A stretch of 29,772 bases of DNA from PALSA-505 sp035308365 (GTDB lineage Bacteria > Actinomycetota > Actinomycetes > Streptosporangiales > Streptosporangiaceae). The translations under genes and the position numbers were made by a program. Below are positions 7,289-15,255 of this stretch, piece by piece (position 1 is the stretch's first letter; each line of letters begins with the position of its first letter). The notes beneath the pieces were generated by a model that ran no database searches, had not been told where the DNA came from, and saw only the letters and a program-made list of their open reading frames with translations. The DNA is taken from NCBI GenBank assembly GCA_035308365.1, contig DATGGU010000118.1, positions 1 to 29,772 of the forward strand, in the 5' to 3' direction.

Positions 7289-8307
7289 TCGGCCGCCGCT
7301 TCGCCGCCGATGACCCGGGCCAGAACCAGGGCGAACAGGATCACAGCGCCGTTGATCGCCTCGATCCAGTAGTTCGACACGTTCGCCAGGTCCAGGATGT
7401 TCTGCACCAGGCCGAGCAGGATGACACCGGACGCGGCGCCGACCATGTTGCCCCGGCCGCCCTTGAGGCTCACCCCGCCGATCACGGCGGCGGCGAACAC
7501 CGGAAAGATGATCCCCTCGCCGTAACCTTGCGAGCCGGTGACCGCCGATACCCGTCCGGCCTCCATCAGGCCACCGATGGCAGCCAGCACGCCGCCCGCC
7601 ACGTAGACCCCGATCTTGATGCGGTCCACCTTGATTCCGGCGGCCCGGGCCGCCTCCGGGTTCCCGCCGACCGCGTAGATCGCCCGGCCGGTCCGGTGGT
7701 AGCGGAGGAACAGGCCGGCCACCAGGAAGATGGCCGCCGCGACGATCAGCGACACCGGCAGCTTCCCGACGTAGGCCGAGCCCAGGTAGCTGAACGCCGC
7801 CGGCAGGTTGAACAGCGACTGCGCCTTGACGACGCCGTTCTGCAGCCCGGCCAGCACGATCGTCATGCCGAGCGTGACGATGAAGCCGTTCAGCCGTCCC
7901 TTCACGATCAGCAGCCCGTTCACCATGCCGACCGCCGCGCCGACCGCGAGCAGAATGACGATGCCGAGGTAAGGGCTCAGATCGGTGCCCGAGCCGAACG
8001 CGCTCACCGGCACGATCAGCCAGGCCGCGACCATCGGGGCCAGGCCGTAGGTGGATTCGAGCGACAGGTCCATCCCGCCGATGAGCAGGATCAGGCTCTC
8101 ACCCACCACGGTGACGCCCAGCGCCGAGATCTGCTGGCCGATCCCGGAGATGTTCGAGACAGTGAGGAAGCTGCTGTTGACGAACGCCCCGGCGATCAGC
8201 AGCACGGCCAGCACGGGCAGCAGAGCCGCCTCCCTGACCAGCGAGATCGCCGCGGCGCTGCGGCTGCGCCCCTGCAGGATGGCCTCCACCGCGACCCGGT
8301 CCGTCAT
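7285..8307 (-). CDS. Sugar ABC transporter permease (RbsC/XylH type)
   Basis: The 340-residue integral membrane protein has about eight to ten hydrophobic segments. Family hallmarks are GGMDLS at 77-82, YAVGGNPEAARAAGI at 211-225 and the cytoplasmic coupling loop AAVIGGVSLKGGRG at 273-286, typical of BPD_transp_2 permeases. It would form a homodimeric channel served by the double-domain ATPase and lipoprotein encoded just upstream. Its ATG overlaps the ATPase stop (ATGA), and its own stop overlaps the dehydratase start. The embedding in the catabolic operon implies that the imported sugar is the pathway substrate, probably L-fucose. Confidence 0.93.
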   Translation of the reverse strand: MTDRVAVEAILQGRSRSAAAISLVREAALLPVLAVLLIAGAFVNSSFLTVSNISGIGQQISALGVTVVGESLILLIGGMDLSLESTYGLAPMVAAWLIVPVSAFGSGTDLSPYLGIVILLAVGAAVGMVNGLLIVKGRLNGFIVTLGMTIVLAGLQNGVVKAQSLFNLPAAFSYLGSAYVGKLPVSLIVAAAIFLVAGLFLRYHRTGRAIYAVGGNPEAARAAGIKVDRIKIGVYVAGGVLAAIGGLMEAGRVSAVTGSQGYGEGIIFPVFAAAVIGGVSLKGGRGNMVGAASGVILLGLVQNILDLANVSNYWIEAINGAVILFALVLARVIGGEAAAE

Positions 8308-9881
8308 GACGGCTCCCGCCGTCCGCCCGCTATCAGTCCCTCGGTCGCGGCGATCAGCGCCTCCCGGCCGAACGGTGGCTCGGTGAACTCGGCGAACGCC
8401 TCGCCTCGTACCAGCACGGCGACCCGGTCGCAGATCACCAGGTCATCCAGTTCGTCGGTGGCCAGCAGCAGCCCGGCTCCGTCCCGCTCCGCCGCCTCGG
8501 CCAGCTCGCTGAGCAGCAGCGACTTGGACGCGACGTCGACGCCACGGGTGGGGGTGATCGCCACGATCAGCCGCGGCCCGCGGGCCAGCGCCCTGGCCGC
8601 GGTCACCTTCTGCTGGTTCCCGCCGGACAGCTCGCCGACCGGCTGGGCCGGCCGCGACGCGACGATGGACAGCCGCCGGATCAGCGGCGCCGCCGCCGCG
8701 TTGACCACCCGCGGCCACAGCAGGCCGAGCATCCGGGCGAGCCGGTCGGCGATGGTCATCGCCGTGTTCTCCGCCACGCCGAGCAGCGCGACGAAGCCCT
8801 CGGCCTGCCGGTCCTCGGGGATGTAGCCCACCCCCCGGCGCAGCGCCAGATCCCGCCTGCCCGGGACCAGCGGCCTGCCGTCCAGCAGGACGCGTCCGGC
8901 CGACAGCGGCTCGGCGCCGGCGGCCACCCGGGCCAGCGTCGCCACCCCCGCGCTGAGCAGCCCGGTGACGCCGACCCGTTCACCCGCGCCGACCCGCAGC
9001 GAGACGCCGCGCAGCGGCCCGCGCACCGAGTCCGACCTGACATCCTCGATGGCGAGCAGCGGCGCACCGGGCCCGGCACGCGGAGCCGACGGGACGCGGC
9101 CGAGCGAACCGGCGGCCACCTGACTGCCCACCATGGCCGTCACCAGTTGCTCCCTGGACAGGTCCGCGGCCGGAGCGGTGAGCACGAGTTCGCCATCACG
9201 CACAACGGCCACGTCCTGGCAGATGTCGAACACCTCTTCCAGATGGTGCGAGATGTACAGCACGGCCACCCCACTGGCCGTGAGCTGCCTGACCCGCTCG
9301 AACAGCCGCCGGATCGCGCCACGCTCCAGCGCGGCGGTGGGCTCGTCGAGCAGCAGGCACCGGGTCCCCGCGGCCAGCGCCCTGACGATCTCGACGATCT
9401 GCCGCTGTTCCACGGTGAGCTGGCCACAGAGGGTGGCCGCGTCCACCTGGTACCCCCACTCGGCCATGATCGCCCGGGTCTCCGCACGCATCCGGCGCCA
9501 GTCGATCAGGCCGGCCCGCCCGGCCAGGCCGGAGCACCGGGGCTGGCGGCCGAGGAAGACGTTCTCGGCCACGGTGAGCCCCGGGACGACCATCGAGTGC
9601 TGGAACACGGTGGCGATCCGGCTGCGCCAGGCGCCGACCGCGCCGAGTGGTGGCGCGGGGTTCCCGTCGAACCGGACCAGGCCGGCATCGGCCGCATAGA
9701 TGCCGCTCAGGATCGAGACCAGGGTGGACTTGCCCGCGCCGTTGCGCCCGACCAGGCCGAGGCAGCGGCCCGGCCACAGCGTGATGTCCACTCCGCGCAG
9801 CGCCTGGGTGCTGCCGAACTGCTTGTGGATGCCGGTCGCCTGCACCGCGGGAACAGCAGCGGACTCGATGCCGCCCGGCAT
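8304..9881 (-). CDS. Sugar ABC transporter ATP-binding protein with two NBDs
   Basis: This 525-residue protein fuses two ATP-binding domains, as in RbsA/XylG. Domain 1 has Walker A GRNGAGKS at 45-52, the signature-like LTVEQRQIVE and Walker B LLLDEPTAALE. Domain 2 keeps LSGGNQQK but has a degenerate Walker A (GLLSAGVATL). Its Walker B reads LIVAITPTRGVDV, so the usual Asp-Glu before PTRG is missing and only domain 1 should hydrolyse ATP. Nucleoside-type importers of this class show comparable losses. The ATG at 9881 sits in a TGATG overlap with the lipoprotein stop, which decides the start; in-frame codons further upstream lie inside the lipoprotein gene. Confidence 0.93.
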   Translation of the reverse strand: MPGGIESAAVPAVQATGIHKQFGSTQALRGVDITLWPGRCLGLVGRNGAGKSTLVSILSGIYAADAGLVRFDGNPAPPLGAVGAWRSRIATVFQHSMVVPGLTVAENVFLGRQPRCSGLAGRAGLIDWRRMRAETRAIMAEWGYQVDAATLCGQLTVEQRQIVEIVRALAAGTRCLLLDEPTAALERGAIRRLFERVRQLTASGVAVLYISHHLEEVFDICQDVAVVRDGELVLTAPAADLSREQLVTAMVGSQVAAGSLGRVPSAPRAGPGAPLLAIEDVRSDSVRGPLRGVSLRVGAGERVGVTGLLSAGVATLARVAAGAEPLSAGRVLLDGRPLVPGRRDLALRRGVGYIPEDRQAEGFVALLGVAENTAMTIADRLARMLGLLWPRVVNAAAAPLIRRLSIVASRPAQPVGELSGGNQQKVTAARALARGPRLIVAITPTRGVDVASKSLLLSELAEAAERDGAGLLLATDELDDLVICDRVAVLVRGEAFAEFTEPPFGREALIAATEGLIAGGRREPS

Positions 9882-11035
9882 CAGGATGCGGCCGACGCGC
9901 TGCACACACCGCCGTGTGCGGCACCGTAGACGTTGCCCCACAGTTGCGCGTTGCTGACCGGCGTGGTCGTCACGCTGCCGGGCAGGCCGTCCACCGGTTT
10001 CACGGTGAGGGTCTGCGCCGTCTTGGTCACGAACGGCGCCACGATCGGGTCACCAAGGTTGGCATCGCCGGAGTAGCTCAGCATTTGCAGAGTGGGCGCG
10101 CCGCCGCCCGGCTGGCCGGCGTGCAGCTTGACCCCCTTCGCCGCGTCGACCGCGTACTTGAGCGCCCAGTAGGCGTACAGGTTGGCGGGCTGCGACTGGG
10201 CCGCGTCGGTGGTGCCCTTCGAGACGTCGCACATCTCGAAGGGCACGCCGTCGTCGCTGACCACGATGATGTGGCTGGCCGAGCCCACAGGGCCGTAGCC
10301 CTTGGACTTCAGCAGCGGCACGATCGCGGTGTCCGGGCTGCTCCACTGCGCGTAGATGGCCTTCAGTTTGCTGCCGTAGGCGTTGACCGCGTTCTGCGCG
10401 TCGGTCACCGCGGTGGCGTCCACCCAGGTCGTCGGGTCCTTGAGCACCGTCACACCCGGATCGTTCGCCGCCATGCAGGCGTTGAACGCGTTGGTCCGGT
10501 CGGCGCCGTTGGACGAGGTCAGGTCGCCCTCCAAGTCCAGCACGTAACCCGACTTCACCTTGGAGCTGATGTAGGCACAGGCGTCCAGGCCGTAGAGCAG
10601 GTTGGACGCCCTGACCACCATGTAGACGTGGCCGACGCCGACGATGGTGTCCACCGAGATGAGCTGCACGTGGTGCGCCGTCGCGTAGGAGATCGCCGGG
10701 CCGAGGCTGGTGGCCGTCTCCGGGTTGACCACGATCGCCTTCGCGCCCTCGTTCACCAGTTCCTCGATCTGGGAGTTCTGCAGGTTGGCGTTGGCCGCGG
10801 CGAGCAGCGGCCCGAGCAGCTTGATGTGCAACTGCCTGGCGTACTGCGTCTCGTAGTTGATGTACGCCGCCCAGAACGCCGTGTTGTTGTACGTCAGGTC
10901 AACGCCGATCGTGAGCTGCGAGCTGTTGCCGCCGCTCGAGCCCGAGCCCGGGCTGCTGGAACTGCACCCGGCCGCGAGCCCGGCCACCGTCGCGGCGGCC
11001 AGGGCTGAACAAACGAACCGTCTCCGAAGTCCCAT
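9881..11035 (-). CDS. Sugar-binding lipoprotein of the ABC importer
   Basis: The 384-residue product starts with a lipoprotein signal (MGLRRRFVCSALAAATVAGL followed by AAGC, acylated Cys24) and a Ser/Gly linker. The mature part is a periplasmic-binding-protein-like domain of the ribose type I class (LTIGVDLTYNNTAFW, KAIVVNPETATSLGPAI, YMVVRASNLLYGLDACAYI). It should capture the sugar outside the membrane and deliver it to the permease. The ATG at 11035 follows GGAGGG by a few bases. A strong promoter (11105-11134) with a candidate operator in its spacer lies just upstream, making this the first gene of the main operon. The exact ligand is unproven. Confidence 0.92.
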   Translation of the reverse strand: MGLRRRFVCSALAAATVAGLAAGCSSSSPGSGSSGGNSSQLTIGVDLTYNNTAFWAAYINYETQYARQLHIKLLGPLLAAANANLQNSQIEELVNEGAKAIVVNPETATSLGPAISYATAHHVQLISVDTIVGVGHVYMVVRASNLLYGLDACAYISSKVKSGYVLDLEGDLTSSNGADRTNAFNACMAANDPGVTVLKDPTTWVDATAVTDAQNAVNAYGSKLKAIYAQWSSPDTAIVPLLKSKGYGPVGSASHIIVVSDDGVPFEMCDVSKGTTDAAQSQPANLYAYWALKYAVDAAKGVKLHAGQPGGGAPTLQMLSYSGDANLGDPIVAPFVTKTAQTLTVKPVDGLPGSVTTTPVSNAQLWGNVYGAAHGGVCSASAAS

Positions 11036-11104
11036 CGGGCCCTCCTTCGGCCTGAGACCTCGTGCGCGGCGCGTGCCCACGCACGTGAGGTGACCCCCGC
11101 CCGA

Positions 11105-11134
11105 AAAATAGATCCGATGTTTGTGGCCTGTCAA
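11105..11134 (-). promoter_or_regulatory. Sigma-70 type promoter of the sugar ABC operon
   Basis: On the minus strand TTGACA (11129-11134) is followed after 18 bases by TATTTT (11105-11110), or after 17 by CTATTT. The perfect -35 box lies in the 106-base gap between the SDR and lipoprotein genes. Confidence 0.7.
11112..11120. promoter_or_regulatory. Candidate operator ATCCGATGT inside the ABC operon promoter
   Basis: ATCCGATGT sits between the -35 and -10 boxes of the lipoprotein promoter. The same nine bases form most of the palindrome at 12104-12114 in the SDR/lutA divergent region. A repressor bound here would block RNA polymerase. Which regulator binds is not known. Confidence 0.55.
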
Positions 11135-11141
11135 GCCTGCG

Positions 11142-12011
11142 CTACCGCACCGCCTGGCCGGGCGGCCGCAGCCGCAGCCCGCCCATGCCGCCGTCCACGG
11201 CGAGCGCGGTGCCGGTGGTCGCGCCCGCGGCCGGGCTGGCCAGGTAGGCGATCGCGGCGGCCACCTCGTCGGCCGACACCATCCGGCCGATGGGCTGGCG
11301 GGCCTCGAGTGCCGCTCGCTCGGCCGCCGGGTCGGGCGACTGGCCGAGCAGCCGTGCGATCCAGGGAGTGTCGGCGGTTCCCGGGCATACACACGTGACC
11401 CTGATCTGCTCCCTGGCGTGGTCGGCCGCCATGGCCAGGGTCAGCGAGTAGATCGCCCCCTTGCTGGCCGAGTACAGCGCACGCTGCGGCAGGCCCGCGG
11501 TGGCCACGATCGAGCAGGTGTTCACGATGGCCGCCTGGCCGCGGGCGGCCGCGGCGCGGCGCAGCCAGGGCAGGGCCGCCCTGGTCACCCGCACGGCGCC
11601 GAGCACGTTGACGTCGAGCACGTGGCGCCATTCGTCGTCGTCGTTGTCCTCGACGCTGCCGATGGCGCCGATGCCGGCGTTGTTCACCAGCACGTCGATG
11701 CCGCCGAGAGCCTCCGCCGCCCCGGCGACCGCCTGGCGGACCCCGGCGTCGTCGGTCACGTCGGCGGTGATCCCGAGCAGGGTGACACCGTGCCCGACGT
11801 GCTGAGCGCCCGCCCCGCTGCGGGCTGGGAGCCCGGCGATGGCCGCGGTGTCCCGGTCGAGAACGGCCACCCGCGCCCCGCGGGCGGCCAGCAGCCGGGC
11901 GGTGGCCAGGCCGATCCCGGAGGCGCCGCCGGTGACCACGGCGGCCAGGCCGGCGAACTCACCGTGCTGCCCGAGGACCGGGATCGCCTCGGCGGGTCGC
12001 GGTGTTGTCAT
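11142..12011 (-). CDS. SDR dehydrogenase, probable 2-keto-3-deoxy-L-fuconate dehydrogenase
   Basis: The 289-residue short-chain dehydrogenase has the NAD(P)-binding TGGASGIG at 27-34, NNAG at 110-113 and the catalytic S167, Y180 and K184 (YSASK). The C-terminal CVCPGTADTPWIARLL and the QPIGRM stretch are typical of the branch that contains 2-keto-3-deoxy-L-fuconate dehydrogenases and BDH2. That favours the fourth pathway step (to 2,4-diketo-3-deoxy-L-fuconate) over L-fucose dehydrogenase, which the aldo/keto reductase can supply. The ATG at 12011 follows AGGAG by 6 bases; an in-frame ATG further upstream has no such site. It is divergent from lutA and stands first in the minus-strand locus, 106 bases ahead of the lipoprotein gene. 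Confidence 0.85.
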   Translation of the reverse strand: MTTPRPAEAIPVLGQHGEFAGLAAVVTGGASGIGLATARLLAARGARVAVLDRDTAAIAGLPARSGAGAQHVGHGVTLLGITADVTDDAGVRQAVAGAAEALGGIDVLVNNAGIGAIGSVEDNDDDEWRHVLDVNVLGAVRVTRAALPWLRRAAAARGQAAIVNTCSIVATAGLPQRALYSASKGAIYSLTLAMAADHAREQIRVTCVCPGTADTPWIARLLGQSPDPAAERAALEARQPIGRMVSADEVAAAIAYLASPAAGATTGTALAVDGGMGGLRLRPPGQAVR

Positions 12012-12103
12012 GCGAACTCCTCTCCGGATGATCGGGGACAGGGACGGAATTCGATCCTGAACTATGCTGCTGCTGTCCGGCAAGGACGATACTTACCCTG
12101 AAG

Positions 12104-12114
12104 ACATCCGATGT
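12104..12114. promoter_or_regulatory. Palindromic operator candidate between the SDR gene and lutA
   Basis: ACATCCGATGT is an 11-base palindrome with 5-bp arms. It lies 60 bases ahead of lutA and 92 ahead of the SDR start, so one protein could control both directions. The core ATCCGATGT recurs in the lipoprotein promoter. No clear -35/-10 pair could be fixed here. Confidence 0.5.
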
Positions 12115-12174
12115 AAGAGCCGGACAGCCCGGCAGCCCGTAGGGTGTCCTTCCGGCCAATGAAGTAAGGCGCTC

Positions 12175-12903
12175 ATGCGAATTGCCCTGTTCGTCACCTG
12201 CCTCACCGACACGCTCTACCCGGAGGTGGGCAAGTCCGTGGTACGGCTGCTGGAACGGCTCGGTCACCAGGTGGCTTTCCCCATGGCCCAGACGTGCTGC
12301 GGGCAGATGCACTTCAACGCCGGCTACCGGGCGCAGAGCCTGCCGCTGGTGCGGGGGTTCGCCGGGGCGTTCGGCGGCTTCGACGTGATCGTGACCCCGT
12401 CGGCCTCCTGCGCCGCGATGGTCCGTGAGTACCACCCCCAGCTCGCGGCCGGCAGTGGAGACCAGCGCCTGGCGGCGGCGGTGACCGCCCTGGCCCCGCG
12501 GGTCTATGAGCTGTCCGTCCTGCTCACCGGCGTACTCGGGGTGACCGACGTGGGCGCCGTCTTCCCGCGCCGGGTGACCTATCACCCGAGCTGCCACTCG
12601 CTGCGCATGCTCCAGACCGGCGATGCGCCGCTCCGGCTGCTGCGCGCGGTCCGCGGTCTCGACCTGGCCGAGCTCCCGTCCGCCGACGTCTGCTGCGGCT
12701 TCGGCGGCACGTTCAGCGTCAAGAACCCGGAGGTATCCGCGGCCATGTGCGCCGACAAGTGCGACGCCGTGCTGAGCACCGGGGCGCAGGTGCTGTGTGC
12801 CGCCGACAGTTCCTGCCTCATGCACATCGGCGGCGCACTGACCCGCCGCCGGGCCAAGGTGACCACGATGCACCTGGCCGAGATCCTGGCGAGCACCGGA
12901 TGA
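12175..12903 (+). CDS. lutA: L-lactate utilization protein LutA
   Basis: This 242-residue protein has two cysteine-rich CCG domains, as in glycolate oxidase-type Fe-S proteins. CCGQMHFNAG begins at residue 41 and CCGFGGTFSVKNPEVS lies near 175, with further conserved Cys in SASCAAM, YHPSCHSLR and AADSSCLMH. LutA is one of three subunits of the cytosolic iron-sulfur complex that oxidises L-lactate to pyruvate. The ATG at 12175 has a weak SD (AAGG). It is divergent from the sugar catabolic SDR and followed by lutB 13 bases later. Its position next to a pathway whose known product is L-lactate makes lactate the likely substrate. Confidence 0.93.
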   Translation: MRIALFVTCLTDTLYPEVGKSVVRLLERLGHQVAFPMAQTCCGQMHFNAGYRAQSLPLVRGFAGAFGGFDVIVTPSASCAAMVREYHPQLAAGSGDQRLAAAVTALAPRVYELSVLLTGVLGVTDVGAVFPRRVTYHPSCHSLRMLQTGDAPLRLLRAVRGLDLAELPSADVCCGFGGTFSVKNPEVSAAMCADKCDAVLSTGAQVLCAADSSCLMHIGGALTRRRAKVTTMHLAEILASTG

Positions 12904-12916
12904 ACGGGGGCCGCCG

Positions 12917-14539
12917 ATGAGCATGCCTGCCTACCTCGGTATGCCGTCCTTCCCCGAGGCGGCTCCCGGTGCGGTCGCCAACAAGCAACTGCGCGCCAAC
13001 CTCACCCACGCCACCGGCGCCATCCGCACCAAGCGGGCCGCCGCCGTCGCCGAACTCAGCGACTGGGACGACCTGCGCGCCGCGGCCAAGGCGATCAAGG
13101 ACCATACTCTGGCCAACCTCGATCACTACCTGCTCCGCCTGGAGGAGAAGGTCATCGCCGCCGGTGGCCGCGTGCACTGGGCGGACGGCGCGGACGAGGC
13201 CAACGCGATCGTCGCCTCGCTCACCCGGGCGGCGGGCGCTAACCGGGTGGTCAAGGTCAAGTCGATGGCCACCCAGGAGACCGGCCTGAACGAGGCCCTC
13301 GCCGCCGACGGGATCACCGTCACCGAGACCGACCTTGCCGAGCTCATCGTCCAGCTTGGCAACGACAAGCCCAGCCACATCCTGGTCCCCGCGATCCACC
13401 GCAACCGGGCAGAGATCCGGGACATCTTCCGCCAGCAGATGCCGGGCGCACCGGCCGGCCTGACCGACGACCCCGCCACCCTCGCCGCGGCGGCCCGCGC
13501 CCACCTGCGCCGCGAGTTCCTGTCGGCCACGGTCGGCGTGTCCGGGGCGAACTTCGCCATCGCCGAGACGGGTTCGCTGGTCATACTCGAATCCGAGGGC
13601 AACGGCCGGATGTGCCTGACGCTGCCGCGGACGCTGATCTCCGTCGCCGGCATCGAGAAGGTGCTGCCGTCCTGGCGCGATCTCGAAGTCTTCCTGGCCC
13701 TGCTGCCCCGCTCCTCCACGGCCGAGCGGATGAACCCCTACACCTCCATCTGGACCGGGGTGTCCCCTGGCGACGGCCCGCGCGAATTCCACCTGGTGCT
13801 GCTCGACAACGGCCGGACCGGCGCGCTGGCCGACCAGACCGGCCGCCAGGCGCTGCGCTGCATCCGGTGCTCGGCCTGCCTCAACGTCTGCCCGGTCTAC
13901 GAACGCACCGGCGGTCACGCCTACGGCTCCCCCTACCCCGGCCCCATCGGCGCGATCCTCACCCCGCAACTGCGCGGCATGTCCTCGGCCGCCGACCGCG
14001 CCCTGCCCTACGCCTCCACCCTCTGCGGCGCCTGCTACCAGGTCTGCCCGGTAGCCATCAACATCCCCGAAGCCCTGATCCACCTGCGCGGCCAAGCCGT
14101 GGAATCCCACCCCTCCGCCCGCGAGGCGCTCGCCCGCCTGGTGCGCCCCCGGGCATCCAATCCAGCAGCGCCCGTCCGTCCTGGTGGCCGTGAGGTGGGC
14201 CCCCGCGCGTCCGCTCCCGGGGCGTCCGGCCGCGCCGTACGCCTGCGCGCGTCCGCCCGGGTTGGCCGGGAGTTTTTGAATAATGAACGGTTGGTGCTGG
14301 ACGTCGCCGCCTGGACGCTGCGACGTCCGCGCAGACTGGCCGCCGCCCAGCGCGCCGTGTCGGCAAGCCGCAACCTGCTGGGGCGCGACCGGCTCACCGC
14401 GCTCGGATCCGCCGGCTGGATCCGGCGTCTCCCGCTGGTCGGCGCCTGGGCCCGGACCCGCGACCTGCCTGTCCCGCCACCCGAGTCCTTCCGCGCCTGG
14501 TGGTCGCGTACCCACTCGCAAGGAGATCCCGGTGACTGA
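12917..14539 (+). CDS. lutB: L-lactate utilization Fe-S protein LutB
   Basis: The 540-residue protein has an N-terminal LUD domain (about 60-290). Ferredoxin-type cysteines follow: C315, C318, C321 and C325 (CIRCSACLNVCPVYERTGGH), then C370, C373 and C377 (CGACYQVCPVAINIPE), which hold 4Fe-4S clusters. Residues of about 408-452 are an Arg/Pro/Ala-rich low-complexity insert before the usual C-terminal tail, making it longer than the roughly 470-490 residues usual for LutB. A GGGGG SD lies just ahead of the ATG at 12917. The stop overlaps the lutC start by 8 bases. Confidence 0.93.
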   Translation: MSMPAYLGMPSFPEAAPGAVANKQLRANLTHATGAIRTKRAAAVAELSDWDDLRAAAKAIKDHTLANLDHYLLRLEEKVIAAGGRVHWADGADEANAIVASLTRAAGANRVVKVKSMATQETGLNEALAADGITVTETDLAELIVQLGNDKPSHILVPAIHRNRAEIRDIFRQQMPGAPAGLTDDPATLAAAARAHLRREFLSATVGVSGANFAIAETGSLVILESEGNGRMCLTLPRTLISVAGIEKVLPSWRDLEVFLALLPRSSTAERMNPYTSIWTGVSPGDGPREFHLVLLDNGRTGALADQTGRQALRCIRCSACLNVCPVYERTGGHAYGSPYPGPIGAILTPQLRGMSSAADRALPYASTLCGACYQVCPVAINIPEALIHLRGQAVESHPSAREALARLVRPRASNPAAPVRPGGREVGPRASAPGASGRAVRLRASARVGREFLNNERLVLDVAAWTLRRPRRLAAAQRAVSASRNLLGRDRLTALGSAGWIRRLPLVGAWARTRDLPVPPPESFRAWWSRTHSQGDPGD

Positions 14540-15230
14540 CTGGGTGGGCTCGCCGGGTGCGGCCCTGGCCAGGGAGCGGGTGCTGGGCCGGATCCGGGCC
14601 GCGATCGGTGGCGGGCAGCGTCCGGAAGCTGAGGTGGCCGCCGAGTACGCCGCGCTGCCGCGCGGCTACCTGCGGGCGCATCATGACCCGGCATCGCACG
14701 ACATCGTGAGCCTGTTCGCCGAGCGCACGGCCGACTACCGCGCGGTCGTGGAACGGGTGACCCTGGCCGCGCTGCCCGGGGCGGTCACCCGGGTGGTCGC
14801 CGCCCGGGCCACGGATCAGGGCGATGCCTGGTTCGCCGTCCCAGCCGGGCTGCCACCGGACTGGCTGGCCGAGGTGGACCCGGCGATACGGCTGGTGGGC
14901 GATGATCCGCCGCTGGCCGCCGTGGAACTCGACTCCTGCGCGGGCGTGATCACCGGGTGCGCGGTGGCCATCGCGGAGACCGGCACGATCGTGCTCGACC
15001 ATGGCGACGGTCAGGGCAGGCGTGCGCTCACCCTGGTCCCGGACTTCCACCTGGTGGTCGTCCGGCACGATCAGATAGCCGCCGACCTCCCGGACGCCCT
15101 GGCCCGGCTGGATCCGTCCCGCCCGCTGACCCTGATCGCCGGCCCCTCGGCGACCAGCGACATCGAACTCATCCGGGTAGAAGGTGTGCACGGCCCTCGC
15201 ACCCTCCATGTACTCATCGCCGAGCCGTGA
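14532..15230 (+). CDS. lutC: L-lactate utilization protein LutC
   Basis: The 232-residue LUD-domain protein completes the LutABC set. Its C-terminal half has the family pattern GVITGCAVAIAETGTIVLDH, then ALTLVPDFHLVVV, ending with GPSATSDIELIRVEGVHGP. The GTG at 14532 was chosen because AGGAGAT lies about 6 bases upstream and the start overlaps the lutB stop by 8 bases; the open frame further upstream lies inside lutB. It converges on zur with a 25-base gap. Confidence 0.93.
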   Translation: MTDWVGSPGAALARERVLGRIRAAIGGGQRPEAEVAAEYAALPRGYLRAHHDPASHDIVSLFAERTADYRAVVERVTLAALPGAVTRVVAARATDQGDAWFAVPAGLPPDWLAEVDPAIRLVGDDPPLAAVELDSCAGVITGCAVAIAETGTIVLDHGDGQGRRALTLVPDFHLVVVRHDQIAADLPDALARLDPSRPLTLIAGPSATSDIELIRVEGVHGPRTLHVLIAEP

Positions 15231-15255
15231 TCTGCACAAGTGCGGGGAAAGGGGG

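Noticed and set aside
7159..8826. 555-codon plus-strand open frame
   Set aside because: It is antisense to the dehydratase, permease and ATPase genes; it is highly charged with no domain.
12818..14521. 567-codon minus-strand open frame
   Set aside because: It is antisense to lutB, whose LUD and ferredoxin motifs are unmistakable; the minus product is Gly/Arg/His-rich noise.
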